Assembly (NCBI GenBank): GCA_021800275.1
Contig: JAJYZB010000002.1
Coordinates: 226,047-290,046, forward strand
Source of the DNA: a bacterium
GTDB lineage: Bacteria > Vulcanimicrobiota > JABDET01
Length of the DNA: 64,000 nt
Reading direction: 5' to 3'
Shown here: positions 8,291 through 18,155 of the stretch, piece by piece
How positions within the stretch are numbered: the stretch's first letter is position 1
How the letters are laid out: the number at the start of each line of letters is the position of its first letter
Translations under genes and position numbers: made by a program
Notes under the pieces: model-generated
Database searches by the model: none
What the model was told of the DNA's origin: nothing
Seen by the model: only the letters and a program-made list of their open reading frames with translations

Positions 8291-8572
8291 ATGAATGAAA
8301 CCTATATCTTAGGAATTTGCACACAGGCTCTTTACCTGATTCTTCTGGTATCTGCGCCTATGCTTATTTCTGCTTTACTGGTAGGACTTGTTATCAGCAT
8401 TATTCAGGCTACTACCCAGATTCAAGAACAAACCTTGAGCTTTGTTCCTAAAATCGTGGTCACTTTTATTGCGGCTATGCTGGCAGGCCCATGGATAGGG
8501 TCAACGATTGGCAATTTTGCCGTAGAACTTTTCAAGGCTATTCCTCGTTTAACCAGCAATGGAGGACCTTGA
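8291..8572 (+). CDS. fliQ: Flagellar export gate protein FliQ
   Basis: Two-helix membrane subunit of the export gate. The 93-residue length and the two hydrophobic segments (about 13-38 and 52-75) fit the family, as does the motif LLVGLVISIIQATTQIQEQTLSFVPKI (positions 33-60). It starts 3 nt after fliP, and its TGA overlaps the ATG of fliR (TGATG). Confidence 0.96.
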   Translation: MNETYILGICTQALYLILLVSAPMLISALLVGLVISIIQATTQIQEQTLSFVPKIVVTFIAAMLAGPWIGSTIGNFAVELFKAIPRLTSNGGP

Positions 8573-9360
8573 TGAGCCCGATTGATCTAGGTTTTGAAAG
8601 CTTTGTCTTTTTTCTTTTAATTTTCGCCAGATTGATGGGCGTTTTTGTTCAGGCTCCTCTTTTTGGAAGGCCTCAAGGTATCCCAATGCCTGCCCAGATC
8701 TGTTACGGATTAGGAATTTCTTTTCTTATTTTCCACACCCTGCCGCTTCCTCCGCATCTCCCAACAGGTCTTATGGAAACAGCAATAGATGCAGCTGGAC
8801 AGGCAGCCATTGGACTCATGATCGGATTTACTTCTTATCTGGTTGTCGCTGGCGTCCAGTTCGCAGGAGAGATGTGCGATATTCAAATGGGACTTTCTAT
8901 TGCTGCCATGGTTAATCCAGCGACAGGACAACCCATTAATTTGATCGCATCCTTTGAACAAAAACTTGGAATTTTATCCTGGCTGTTTATACGAGGATAT
9001 GTCTTTTTTTTTAGAGCCATTAAAAGAAGTTATCAATTAATCCCGGTTTATGGTTTCACGATCAATGGTCCTGCTTTGACAAAATTAATTCAATCCAGCG
9101 GCTCAATATTCAGCATGGCTCTTGAAATCAGTGCTCCTGTTTTAGTCGCTCTTTTTATCACGCAAATCGCCCTTGGGCTCTTAAATCGAGCAGCCCAACA
9201 GTTTAACGTGTTCATGATTTCATTCCCTTTAAACATCCTGGTTGGACTTTCTCTTCTGCTCTTGAGCATTGTCCCTATGTTTTATCTGGCGATTCCCCAT
9301 CTGTGGCGCCACATGGATAAAAACATCGCCTCACTCATTATGGATCTGCGGAGGAGGTGA
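8572..9360 (+). CDS. fliR: Flagellar export gate protein FliR
   Basis: Single-copy subunit of the export gate. The 262-residue product has about six hydrophobic segments, with FARLMGVFVQAPLFGRPQGIPMPAQI near the N-terminus and QMGLSIAAMVNPATGQ in the middle, both typical of FliR. The ATG at 8572 overlaps the fliQ stop; an in-frame start at 8491 would lie inside fliQ and is not needed. It ends just before the flhB ribosome binding site. Confidence 0.94.
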   Translation: MSPIDLGFESFVFFLLIFARLMGVFVQAPLFGRPQGIPMPAQICYGLGISFLIFHTLPLPPHLPTGLMETAIDAAGQAAIGLMIGFTSYLVVAGVQFAGEMCDIQMGLSIAAMVNPATGQPINLIASFEQKLGILSWLFIRGYVFFFRAIKRSYQLIPVYGFTINGPALTKLIQSSGSIFSMALEISAPVLVALFITQIALGLLNRAAQQFNVFMISFPLNILVGLSLLLLSIVPMFYLAIPHLWRHMDKNIASLIMDLRRR

Positions 9361-9366
9361 TGGATC

Positions 9367-10512
9367 GTGCCTGATGATGGACAAGGCGAAAAAACAGAAG
9401 AACCAACCGAGCATAAACTTCAAGAAGCCAAAAAAAAGGGACAAATCTTTAAAAGCATGGAAATTATTTCAGCCCTTCAATTCGCATTCATGATGTTAGC
9501 CCTGGCATGGGCGGGTGAATGGGGCATAAGCAATCTGCTATTTTTTACTCGTAATTTGTATGGCCAAATCCCCCGTTTATCTTTTCACGAAGATGATATT
9601 CACAAGCTTATCTTAAACATCCTCGTGATTTTTGCTAAACTGGTGGTTCCCGTGCTTGCAGCGGCATTCATAAGCGCTTTTCTGCTGAATGTCGCACAGG
9701 TGGGTTTCATTTTTTCAGCCTCGCCCATGACCCCTACTTTTCAAAAGATCAGCCCTATTGAAGGATTCAAAAAAATTTTTTCTCGCAAATCATTATTTGA
9801 ATTAATTAAGCAGTTGATTAAAGTGGCTGTCATTGGAACTGTGGCATACAAAGTTATTGCTGATTCCATGGGAACTTTCAAAAATTTAGTTGCGTGGAAT
9901 CTTAAAAACATCCTTTCATTTGGTTTAAGCTTAATGTTTAAGTTGATCTGGTTTGTAACAGCCGCCTATCTAGTCCTGGCAATAATTGATTATTTGCTCC
10001 AAAGAAAAATGTTCATGATGCAAATGAAAATGTCCATAAAAGAATTAAGGGATGAATTCAAAGATACTGAAGGGGATCCCCACGTTAAGGCGAGGATGCG
10101 TCAAATGCAGAGGCAGGTTTTAGAACAAACCATGATGCAGCAGGTTCCTAACGCCAGCGCAGTGATCACTAACCCAACTCATCTAGCAGTTGCCATTCAA
10201 TATGAACAGGGAAAAATGGACGCCCCTCTTGTTCTGGCAAAAGGAGAAAGATTGGTCGCTGAAATGATTCGACAGGTTGCAGAACAAAATGAAGTTCCAA
10301 TTATTGAAAATGTAGGACTTGCAAGGGCTTTGTTTGAAGCGTGTAAAGTTGGGCAGATGATTCCTGGAGATCTTTATAAAGCAGTTGCTGAAGTTTTAGC
10401 TTTCGTTTTCCGCCTGAAAAGAAAAAGAGAGTTAGCTCGAAAAAGAGCAATTTTAAGAGTCAGAGAACAGTCACATTTACCTGATGCTCAAGCCATGAGG
10501 AGGAGAATGTAA
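9367..10512 (+). CDS. flhB: Flagellar export switch protein FlhB
   Basis: Controls substrate specificity of export by self-cleavage. The 381-residue protein opens with DDGQGEKTEEPTEHKLQEA, has four membrane segments, and carries the autocleavage site NPTH (in VITNPTHLAVAIQYEQGKM) in its cytoplasmic domain. The start is GTG at 9367, preceded by GGAGGAGGTG at the end of fliR. The cleavage motif is intact, so normal switching is expected. It is directly followed by flhA. Confidence 0.96.
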   Translation: MPDDGQGEKTEEPTEHKLQEAKKKGQIFKSMEIISALQFAFMMLALAWAGEWGISNLLFFTRNLYGQIPRLSFHEDDIHKLILNILVIFAKLVVPVLAAAFISAFLLNVAQVGFIFSASPMTPTFQKISPIEGFKKIFSRKSLFELIKQLIKVAVIGTVAYKVIADSMGTFKNLVAWNLKNILSFGLSLMFKLIWFVTAAYLVLAIIDYLLQRKMFMMQMKMSIKELRDEFKDTEGDPHVKARMRQMQRQVLEQTMMQQVPNASAVITNPTHLAVAIQYEQGKMDAPLVLAKGERLVAEMIRQVAEQNEVPIIENVGLARALFEACKVGQMIPGDLYKAVAEVLAFVFRLKRKRELARKRAILRVREQSHLPDAQAMRRRM

Positions 10513-12657
10513 ATGAACTCTGATTCATTTTTAGGTAAAATAGTCGGAAATTCTAACATCATTGCTGCTATTGTTTTATGCATCATTGTTTTTATGTTGA
10601 TTGTTCCTTTACCTCCAGCGATTCTAGATTTTCTTCTGGTGCTCAATATCGCCTGGGGGCTTATCACCCTAATTGTCAGTATTTATATTCGAGATCCCCT
10701 TGAATTTGCAGTTTTCCCCTCTATTCTTCTGGTGGCAACTCTTTTCAGACTGGCTCTGGATATTTCTGCTGCCCGCTTAATCCTGATTTATGGAAATCTA
10801 ACCAGCAGAACCTCAGGACATATCGGGTTTCCAGTCCCAGGAGCTAAAGCGAGTGTTGGAAATGTAATCCCGGGAATTGCCAATCTCATGGTCCATGGAA
10901 ACGTGGTCACAGGTCTCATTGTGTTTATTATGTTGATTGCCGCTCAATTTATTGTGATCACCCAGGGAGCTGAAAGAATTGCTCAAGTTGCAGCTCGATT
11001 TACTCTGGATGCCATGCCTGGAAAACAAATGGCGATTGACGCTGATCTGCACTCGGGATTGATTGATCCGGATACAGCTCGAAAAAAAAGAAGTGATATT
11101 GAACGAGAAGCCGATTTTTACGGAGCCATGGATGGAGCGGGCAAGTTTATCAAAGGAGATTCCATGATGGCTATTGTGGTGATGGTGGTGGGAATTGTGG
11201 GTGGCTTGATTGTTGGAATGGTGCAGCATCATATGCCAGCAGTCATGGCATTAAAGGTTTATGTGCTGCTGGTGATTGGGAATGGACTTTCCACAACCAT
11301 TCCCGCATTTCTAATGTCTTCCAGCATGGGCATGGTGGTTACACGAGCAGCCTCAGAAGCGAATTTGGGTTCTGACGTCATTCGCCAGATTACCAATCAG
11401 CCTACGGCTTTAATTGTGGCAGGAGGAGTTACAGGATCTCTTGCTTTACTTTCTCTTATCGGAATTCTTCCTCTTCCCTGGATACCTTTTTTGCTGATCA
11501 GCTTATTTCTGGTAGGAGTTGGGTACGCTCTTTCTAAACAAACAGTTCAAGAGCAGGTAGTTGTCCAGCAGCAAGAAAAGAAAGCAGCTGAAGAAGCCAC
11601 GAAAAGGCCTGAAAGCGTGGTTACTTTTATGCAGGTGGACCCGCTCAGTGTTGAAGTGGGGAGATCCTTGCTTCCGCTCGTGGATCCCAATGAAGGGGCA
11701 AAGCTCCTGGAGCGGGTTGGCTCTGTGAGAAAACATATTGCCATGGAAATGGGAATTATTGTTCCAGGAGTGAGGTTCAGAGATAATCTTCAGTTGAAAC
11801 CCAGCGCTTATGTGATTAAAATTAAAGATGTGGAAGTGGCAAAAGGGGAAGTTGTCATGGGACAATTTTTAGCTATTGGGCCTGAACATCAATTAAAAAA
11901 TTTAAAAGGAACAAAAACTACAGATCCCACTTATGGAATGCCAGGAATCTGGATTCCTCCTGAAGAGAGAAGAGAGGCTGAAAGATTAGGGTGCATGATC
12001 TTTGATCCTGTCAGTGTTGTGGCTACTCAAATTACAGAAGTTGTTCGAACTCATGGAGCAGAATTGTTAGGAAGACAGGAGATTCAGGCTCTTATTGAAA
12101 CTGTCAAAAAGACCCATCCTGCAGTTGTAAAAGATGTTGTTCCTGAAGCAGTTTCCCTTGGAGAGGTTCAGAAAATTCTGCAGAATTTAATTAAAGAAAG
12201 AGTGAGCATCCGAGATCTGGTTACTGTTTTAGAAACGCTTGCTGACTATATTCATGTCACTAAAGATCCGGACATGTTGACTGAATATGTCCGTCAAGCT
12301 CTTTCCAGAGTGATCTGCAGAGATTATGCCAATAACGAAGGAATCATCCATGTCTTTACTCTGGATCCAGAAATTGAGCAGATTATCATGCAGTCTGTGC
12401 AGAGAACTGAATTTGGTTCATTTCTTGCTCTTGATCCCCAGATGGGGCAGGAAATTTTAAAAGCCATTGGAGATCAGATAAAAAAATTGGGCGAAAAAGG
12501 ACTGCAGCCCATTGTTCTATGCAATGCCACGGTCAGACAGTTTATTAAGCGACTGACTGAGCGAGCTTTTCCAACACTTGTGGTTTTATCATACAATGAA
12601 ATTGCTCCCAGATTTAATATTCAATCTGTAGGACAGGTCAGCCTGACAAAAGTGTAA
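10513..12657 (+). CDS. flhA: Flagellar export gate protein FlhA
   Basis: Nonameric export-gate component that uses the proton motive force and docks chaperone-substrate complexes. The 714-residue protein has about eight N-terminal membrane helices, the conserved FHIPEP-type cytoplasmic loop region (GNVIPGIANLMVHGNVVTGLIVF, then KQMAIDADL and GAMDGAGKFIKGDSMMAI) and a ~350-residue cytoplasmic domain. It follows flhB directly (GGAGGAGAATGTAAATG) and is the last gene of the flagellar operon; flhF, fleN and fliA do not follow. Confidence 0.97.
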   Translation: MNSDSFLGKIVGNSNIIAAIVLCIIVFMLIVPLPPAILDFLLVLNIAWGLITLIVSIYIRDPLEFAVFPSILLVATLFRLALDISAARLILIYGNLTSRTSGHIGFPVPGAKASVGNVIPGIANLMVHGNVVTGLIVFIMLIAAQFIVITQGAERIAQVAARFTLDAMPGKQMAIDADLHSGLIDPDTARKKRSDIEREADFYGAMDGAGKFIKGDSMMAIVVMVVGIVGGLIVGMVQHHMPAVMALKVYVLLVIGNGLSTTIPAFLMSSSMGMVVTRAASEANLGSDVIRQITNQPTALIVAGGVTGSLALLSLIGILPLPWIPFLLISLFLVGVGYALSKQTVQEQVVVQQQEKKAAEEATKRPESVVTFMQVDPLSVEVGRSLLPLVDPNEGAKLLERVGSVRKHIAMEMGIIVPGVRFRDNLQLKPSAYVIKIKDVEVAKGEVVMGQFLAIGPEHQLKNLKGTKTTDPTYGMPGIWIPPEERREAERLGCMIFDPVSVVATQITEVVRTHGAELLGRQEIQALIETVKKTHPAVVKDVVPEAVSLGEVQKILQNLIKERVSIRDLVTVLETLADYIHVTKDPDMLTEYVRQALSRVICRDYANNEGIIHVFTLDPEIEQIIMQSVQRTEFGSFLALDPQMGQEILKAIGDQIKKLGEKGLQPIVLCNATVRQFIKRLTERAFPTLVVLSYNEIAPRFNIQSVGQVSLTKV

Positions 12658-12761
12658 AATTGAACTTAGCAGCGCATAGTTTTGCCCTATCCGAAGGAAA
12701 GAATTGAGAAAGAGGCGAAGTAGCACTAAACAAAGAATGTTGCTAAAAGGAGTTTTCCAAA

Positions 12762-12821
12762 ATGAGTCAAAAACCCCGACTGCCAAGGCGGGGATTTAAA
12801 CAAGTCAAAGCAGAGTTGTAA
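12762..12821 (+). CDS. Possible 19-residue basic small protein or leader peptide
   Basis: A short ORF (MSQKPRLPRRGFKQVKAEL) lies in the 189-bp gap between flhA and glgA. It has its own AAGGAG 9-10 nt before the ATG and ends 25 nt before the glgA start. Seven of 19 residues are Lys or Arg. The coding DNA includes CCCCGACTGCCAAGGCGGGG, which can fold into a hairpin, so translation of this ORF could influence glgA expression. No homologue is recognised. Confidence 0.35.
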   Translation: MSQKPRLPRRGFKQVKAEL

Positions 12822-12846
12822 AGGACCTGCATATCTGGAGGGAAAA

Positions 12847-14268
12847 ATGCAAATTGTTTTAACTACTTTTGAACATCTGCCTATTCGGGTAGGGGGATTG
12901 AGCGAAGCGGCCACATCCATTGGAGAATCTTTAGTGAAATTGGGACATGAACCTCTTGTTTTTATGCCTTCTCATGGAATTCATGCTGAATCCAACGAAT
13001 TAAAAACTGAAATTATTGATGAATTCTCAATTCAAGTTGGTTCTGACTGGTTTCTTACAAAAGTTTACCAGGCAGAAAGAAAGAATGTGAAGTTGTATCT
13101 TTTTTCAAATGAAGTGCTGAACACAAAAGAAGTATATGGAGATTTTGCTCATCAATTTGAGAAGATCTTCCATTTTTCTAAAGCTGTTCCGGCTTTTTTG
13201 AATACTCTCATTTCTAAAAACAAAAAAAAACCTGAAGTATTCCACTGCAATGACTGGCATGGACTTCTGGCTGCCAGTTATGCCAAAAAATTCTTCAGGA
13301 TCCCTTTTGTTTATACGATTCATCGTTTATGCAACCCCCAGATTCTGGTTCAGCTGCTTAGAGATAAAGGATTTTCCGATCTTCTGCGTCCAGAATTTAT
13401 CCACGATGATCTTTATCAGTTAGAGCCTCACGGAGGCTTTGAATGTCAGATCCTCAACACCGTCAGCTTAACTTACCTGGAAGAAGAATGGGAGCGATTT
13501 TTTAAACAGTTTGAGGGTAAGGCTACTTATGTCTGGAACGGAATTGATGCTTCTTTCTGGGATCCCCAAAAATTGGAAGATTCTAAACTCTCAAGATTGG
13601 AAAGAAGGAAAAAACTCCTGTCCAAAAACGGATTTAAAGATGGTCCCCTGTTTTTTTATGTGGGGAGGTTGGATCCCGAACAAAAAGGGGTCGATCATTT
13701 CATTCATGCGATAGAACATGTCATGTCAAATGGCACAAAGAAAAAAGAGAACCTGCGCTTCATCATACTAGGATCAGGAGAAAAATATTTAGAAGACAAG
13801 ATTCATCTTCTCGAAGAAAAATACCCCGAGAATGTCAAAGGGATCATTGGGTATCTCGGAAGAGAAGTAACTAGAGAATATTACGCCTCTGCAGATTTCT
13901 GCGTTATCCCTTCCAATTTTGAGCCCTTTGGGCTTGTACAGTTAGAAGCCATGTGCCTCGGCAGCATTCCGATTGGGACTAAGGTTGGCGGGATCAATGA
14001 CACGGTGATAGATGTTGACGGCAATACTGAAAAAGGAACAGGAAAATTAGTTCCTCCTAAGAATCCTGGAGCGCTCGCAAAAGCCATTGAAGAGGGAGCC
14101 AACTGGGTGTTTGACAAGCAGGATTTAGTGAGAAAATGGAGAGAAAATGGCAGAGTTCACGCCACAACCCAGTTTACCTGGGAAAAAGCGGCTTCACGAT
14201 ATGCCCAACTATATCAAGATGCTGTCAGTATGAAAATGTCATTTGTTAGATACATGAAACCCTATTAA
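12847..14268 (+). CDS. glgA: Glycogen/starch synthase (GT5 family)
   Basis: Transfers glucose from ADP- or UDP-glucose to a growing alpha-1,4-glucan. The 473-residue length fits GlgA. The N-terminal domain has PIRVGGLSEAATSIGESL (the usual K-T-G-G-L motif reads R-V-G-G-L), then VFHCNDWHGLLAA. The C-terminal GT-B domain shows VGRLDPEQKGVD, IILGSG and the donor-site motif PSNFEPFGLVQLEAMCLG. The altered glycine loop makes donor choice uncertain. It is followed by galT 10 nt later and is probably cotranscribed. Confidence 0.87.
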   Translation: MQIVLTTFEHLPIRVGGLSEAATSIGESLVKLGHEPLVFMPSHGIHAESNELKTEIIDEFSIQVGSDWFLTKVYQAERKNVKLYLFSNEVLNTKEVYGDFAHQFEKIFHFSKAVPAFLNTLISKNKKKPEVFHCNDWHGLLAASYAKKFFRIPFVYTIHRLCNPQILVQLLRDKGFSDLLRPEFIHDDLYQLEPHGGFECQILNTVSLTYLEEEWERFFKQFEGKATYVWNGIDASFWDPQKLEDSKLSRLERRKKLLSKNGFKDGPLFFYVGRLDPEQKGVDHFIHAIEHVMSNGTKKKENLRFIILGSGEKYLEDKIHLLEEKYPENVKGIIGYLGREVTREYYASADFCVIPSNFEPFGLVQLEAMCLGSIPIGTKVGGINDTVIDVDGNTEKGTGKLVPPKNPGALAKAIEEGANWVFDKQDLVRKWRENGRVHATTQFTWEKAASRYAQLYQDAVSMKMSFVRYMKPY

Positions 14269-14278
14269 AGGAGAAGAT

Positions 14279-15313
14279 ATGCCTGAACTGCGAAAAAATC
14301 CTGTAACCAATCGCTGGGTGATTATTGCCACTGAACGAGCTAAAAGACCCTCTGATTTTGGTCATTCCGAAGACAAAACAAATAACAATTCTTCTAATTG
14401 CCCCCTGTGTCCAGGCAATGAAAAAATGACTCCTCCGGAGATTGCTGCCTACCGCGATTCAGGAACTCTGCCTAATGAACCTGGATGGTGGGTCAGGGTG
14501 GTCCCGAACAAATTTCCCGCCCTTGAATCCGGAGGAGAACTGCAAAAAGCAGGGATTGGGATTTATGACATGATGAGTGGAACAGGCTCCCATGAAGTCA
14601 TTATTGAAACTCCTAACCATCATGAGCCTATTGCTCTTTCTCCATTAAAACAAATTGAAGAATCTCTGTGGGTTTATCGTGACAGACTGCTTGCCCTTTC
14701 CACTCTATCCCATCTGCGGTATATTTTAATCTTCAAAAATCATGGAAAAGCAGCCGGAGCTTCTCTTGGACATCCTCATGCTCAGTTAATTGCTACTCCT
14801 ATTGTCCCTAAACTAGTGATGGAAGAAGTTGAAGGTTCAAGAGTTCATTACAGTTTCAAAGAAAGATGCGTTTCTTGCGACGTTTTAAAACAAGAATTAG
14901 CCATGGGAGACCGTATTATTGAAGAGAATAATACATTCCTCGCATACGAGCCTTATGCCAGCAGATTCCCGTTTGAAACTATTATAACTCCTAAAAAACA
15001 TGATGCTTCTTATGCTTTTATAGATAAAAATCAGATTATGGATCTGGCAAAAATTTTAAAGAATACCTTGTGGAAAATGTATCAACTCTTGAACGATCCA
15101 CCTTTTAATTATATTTTGCACACAGCTCCTCTTGGCGAGAGCGTAAAAAACTTTTTTCACTGGTATCTTGAGATCATGCCTAGATTAACTCAAGTAGCTG
15201 GATTTGAATGGGGAAGCGGAATGTACATTAATCCAACTCCACCTGAAATTGCAGCAAAGGAGCTGCGCGCAGTAGGAGTGCCAGATGCCCTCCAAACCCA
15301 AAAAACAAGCTAA
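14279..15313 (+). CDS. galT: Galactose-1-phosphate uridylyltransferase-like protein
   Basis: HIT-superfamily nucleotidyltransferase that exchanges UMP between UDP-glucose and a sugar 1-phosphate. The 344-residue protein begins PELRKNPVTNRWVIIATERA, carries a CPLCPGNE zinc motif near residue 40, and has the active-site histidine triad GHPHAQLIATP, followed by a second Cys pair (RCVSCDV). The second HIT half (FHWYLEIMPRLTQVAGFE) is also intact. AAGGAG precedes the ATG. In this glycogen neighbourhood it may act as a sugar-1-phosphate nucleotidyltransferase; its exact substrate is not shown. Confidence 0.92.
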   Translation: MPELRKNPVTNRWVIIATERAKRPSDFGHSEDKTNNNSSNCPLCPGNEKMTPPEIAAYRDSGTLPNEPGWWVRVVPNKFPALESGGELQKAGIGIYDMMSGTGSHEVIIETPNHHEPIALSPLKQIEESLWVYRDRLLALSTLSHLRYILIFKNHGKAAGASLGHPHAQLIATPIVPKLVMEEVEGSRVHYSFKERCVSCDVLKQELAMGDRIIEENNTFLAYEPYASRFPFETIITPKKHDASYAFIDKNQIMDLAKILKNTLWKMYQLLNDPPFNYILHTAPLGESVKNFFHWYLEIMPRLTQVAGFEWGSGMYINPTPPEIAAKELRAVGVPDALQTQKTS

Positions 15314-15965
15314 TTTCTGGTTTAATTGGTGGATAGCCCTTTCCATTGGGTTAATGATTTTTTTTATTTCTATTTTTCTTGGAAAATGGGTTGGAGAAGA
15401 AGTCATGAATGCTCCACCTTATATTTCTCATACTCCAAAGGCGATGATTCATATTCCACACATTCCTATTTCTCCTATTCAACCTGTCATTCCAAGCCCT
15501 TCTCTCCAGGAAAAAGAAACGATTGCCTCCCCGCCTCTCGTCATTCCACCGCCTGCTCCAAACAACAATGCAGTCAATTCAATCCCTTCTCCTCAAAAGG
15601 CTTTAGGCACACAGGCTGCTGTTACTGCTGCTGCTGCACCAATTTCCCCTGTCGCCCCTGCTGCAGCAGCCCCTGCGGCGGCGAAACCAACAACCCATTC
15701 TACCCCATCAAAATTAAATATTCCTCAAGCGGCATACTATAAAATTCAAATAGGCATGTTTCTTGACGAAGGCAATGCCCAGGTTTTTCAGCAAAAATTG
15801 CAGGAGCAGGGATACAATGCTCTCATCACTGAGATTTCTCAAAATGGAGAACGTTTTTATCAAGTCTGGATTGGCCCATTTCCAACCCGATCCATGGCCG
15901 AGATCATGGCAAAACAGTTGAAAGCTTCGGGCTATCGGGCATTTGTAATCAAAAATGTTCAGTAA
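15285..15965 (+). CDS. Membrane-anchored SPOR-domain protein
   Basis: Probably binds denuded peptidoglycan at division or repair sites. The 226-residue protein has one membrane helix (about residues 13-38), then a long Pro/Ala/Ser-rich linker with alternating Ala and Pro (about residues 45-145), and a C-terminal SPOR domain (YYKIQIGMFLDEGNAQVFQQ to the end, with GERFYQVWIGPF). The start lies inside the galT 3' end (29-nt overlap). It converges on pcrA with only 28 nt between. Confidence 0.85.
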   Translation: MPSKPKKQANFWFNWWIALSIGLMIFFISIFLGKWVGEEVMNAPPYISHTPKAMIHIPHIPISPIQPVIPSPSLQEKETIASPPLVIPPPAPNNNAVNSIPSPQKALGTQAAVTAAAAPISPVAPAAAAPAAAKPTTHSTPSKLNIPQAAYYKIQIGMFLDEGNAQVFQQKLQEQGYNALITEISQNGERFYQVWIGPFPTRSMAEIMAKQLKASGYRAFVIKNVQ

Positions 15966-15993
15966 AAAAGAATGTTTTAACTATTTTTCTGAA

Positions 15994-18108
15994 CTATGCG
16001 CGCAGAGAAACCGCATCTAAGAGAGAAAGATGTTTTAATCCTGATTCAAAAGCAATGGTAACCTCTCCATTTCTCTTTTGAACCACAACCCCTTTCCCCC
16101 ATTTTTCGTGAAAAAGACGATCTCCAGTCCTAAGACCCAGCCCAGCTCCAGCTTCTTCCCAGGAAGTTCTGCCTGCTTTTCCTCTCTGGCTTTTAAACAG
16201 ATAACACTCTTCAGGGATTTCTGAGAGGAATCGAGAAGGCTCTCCAAAATTGCTCATCCCATATAAAGTTCTTTCATAAGCCCGAACTAAATATAATTTT
16301 TCCATAGCCCGCGTGATCCCGACATAGCAGAGTCTTCGTTCTTCTTCAATTTGTTCTTCGTCAGTTAAAGAACGATTGTGGGGAAAGATCCCTTCTTCCA
16401 TTCCGAGCATGAACACAACTGGAAATTCAAGCCCTTTTGCTGCGTGCAGTGTCATTAACGTGACAGAATCGTGTTCACGGTCAAGATTGTCCAGATCGCT
16501 TAATAAAGAAACATGACTGAGAAATGTTTCTGCGGTTGGCTCTTCAGCGTTTTTTTCGAACTGCTGAGCAACAGTCAATAACTCCTGACAGTTTTCAAGC
16601 CTACTCTGTGATTCTGCGTCATCTTCTAAGTCCAAAGCTTGCGCATACCCTGAATTCTCAAGGATTAAACTCATTAACCGAGTTAAACTGGATTTTTTCT
16701 TTTCTTCTAAAAGTTCTGCAAGCAGCCTGGCAAATTGAGACAATTTTTCTTTAATTTTTCCTTTCAGTTCAGGAATCTCATCCAGATTCTGGAGAGAATA
16801 AACAAGGTTCTCATGCCTTTCAAAAGCAAAATCTTCCAGTTTTTTTAAAGTCACTGTTCCAATTCCTCGTGGAGGGGCATTGATAATTCTGCGGAGGCTG
16901 ATCGAATCGTACGGATTCACAAGAACTTTTAGATAAGCCAGGAGGTCTTTAATCTCTTTCCTTTCATAAAACCGAATCCCTCCTACCAGATGATAAGGAG
17001 TTCCATGCTGCAGCAGAACCTCTTCCATGGCTCTGGATTGGGCATTGGTTCTATAAAGAACAGCAAACTCTTTTAAGGGACGCTCGTGCAGCCGCGCTTC
17101 TTTTAAAATTTCTTCGATGACAAATCTGGCTTCCTCCCTTTCGTTTAGAGCTTCGAAAATAACAATTTTTTCTCCCTCAGAATTTTCTGTCCAGAGTTTT
17201 TTAGGCTTTCTATTTCGGTTCAGAGAAACAACTCCATTGGCAGCATCAAGAATGGTTGTAGAGGAACGATAATTCTGCTCAAGACGAATCACTTTCGCAT
17301 TGGGGAAATCTTTCTCGAATCGAAGAATTAACCCCACATCTCCCCCTCTGAAGCTGTAAATACTTTGATCATCATCTCCAACCACACATAAATTTCGGTG
17401 GTGTTCAGTCAGAAGTTTAACCAGTTTATACTGACACAAATTAACATCCTGATATTCATCCACCAGGACGTGCTGAAACTTCTCTTCGTACTGTTTACGG
17501 ACATCAGGGGCTTCTTTAAAAAGACGAATGGTTTCAAGAAGCAGATCGTCAAAATCAAGAGCATGGAGATGAGCTAATCTCTCATTATACTGCGAAAAAA
17601 TTCTCCCCGCAATCTCTTCAAAATAACCCAGAGGTCTTTCTCGCGCCAGATTGATCATTTTATTTTTAGCTGAAGAAATAGCTGAAAGCAGCGCTCTGGG
17701 ATGGCAGCGCGATTCATCCAGGTTTGAATCTCTTAAAATCTGTTTGATTAATGTTATCTGATCTGAATCATCAAAAATAGTAAACTGCGGATCTAATTTT
17801 ATGGCTTCCCCGTTTTTCCTCAGAATTTTGACGCAGATAGAATGAAAGGTTCCCATGGTCAGCATTCGGGCTTGCTCCTGCAGCAGATTTTTCAGTCTTT
17901 CTTTCATCTCATCTGCTGCTTTGTTAGTAAATGTTACTGCCATGATTTGGCTGGCGTGAATACCCTGTGTTAAAAGGTATGCAATTCGATAAGTAATGGT
18001 TTTTGTTTTTCCACTTCCCGCCCCTGCCAAAATGAGAAGAGGGCCATGAATATGCTCTGCCGCTTTTCTCTGCTCCGGGTTTAGCTCATCTAAAAAGTTT
18101 AAAGCCAC
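15994..18108 (-). CDS. pcrA: ATP-dependent DNA helicase PcrA/UvrD (superfamily 1)
   Basis: 3'-5' helicase in nucleotide excision repair and replication-fork processing. The 704-residue protein carries the SF1 motifs in order: LNPEQRKAA (Q motif), AGAGSGKTKTIT (I), AVTFTNKAADEMKERL (Ia), VDEYQDVN (II), VGDDDQSIYSFRGG (III), LEQNYRSS (IV), TLHAAKGLEFPVVFMLGMEEG (V) and VGITRA (VI). The C-terminal Tudor-like segment (GDRLFHEKWGKGVVV) is present. The start is GTG at 18108. Its length is normal for the family. Confidence 0.95.
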   Translation of the reverse strand: MALNFLDELNPEQRKAAEHIHGPLLILAGAGSGKTKTITYRIAYLLTQGIHASQIMAVTFTNKAADEMKERLKNLLQEQARMLTMGTFHSICVKILRKNGEAIKLDPQFTIFDDSDQITLIKQILRDSNLDESRCHPRALLSAISSAKNKMINLARERPLGYFEEIAGRIFSQYNERLAHLHALDFDDLLLETIRLFKEAPDVRKQYEEKFQHVLVDEYQDVNLCQYKLVKLLTEHHRNLCVVGDDDQSIYSFRGGDVGLILRFEKDFPNAKVIRLEQNYRSSTTILDAANGVVSLNRNRKPKKLWTENSEGEKIVIFEALNEREEARFVIEEILKEARLHERPLKEFAVLYRTNAQSRAMEEVLLQHGTPYHLVGGIRFYERKEIKDLLAYLKVLVNPYDSISLRRIINAPPRGIGTVTLKKLEDFAFERHENLVYSLQNLDEIPELKGKIKEKLSQFARLLAELLEEKKKSSLTRLMSLILENSGYAQALDLEDDAESQSRLENCQELLTVAQQFEKNAEEPTAETFLSHVSLLSDLDNLDREHDSVTLMTLHAAKGLEFPVVFMLGMEEGIFPHNRSLTDEEQIEEERRLCYVGITRAMEKLYLVRAYERTLYGMSNFGEPSRFLSEIPEECYLFKSQRGKAGRTSWEEAGAGLGLRTGDRLFHEKWGKGVVVQKRNGEVTIAFESGLKHLSLLDAVSLRA

Positions 18109-18155
18109 GAATTATTCTTCTGGAATACGGAAAAAGAACCCTTGTGGATAAATGA

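Noticed and set aside
12772..12796. Intrinsic terminator after flhA
   Set aside because: The CCCCG/CGGGG stem is short and bulged, followed by ATTTAAAC rather than a T-run; it lies within the 19-codon ORF.
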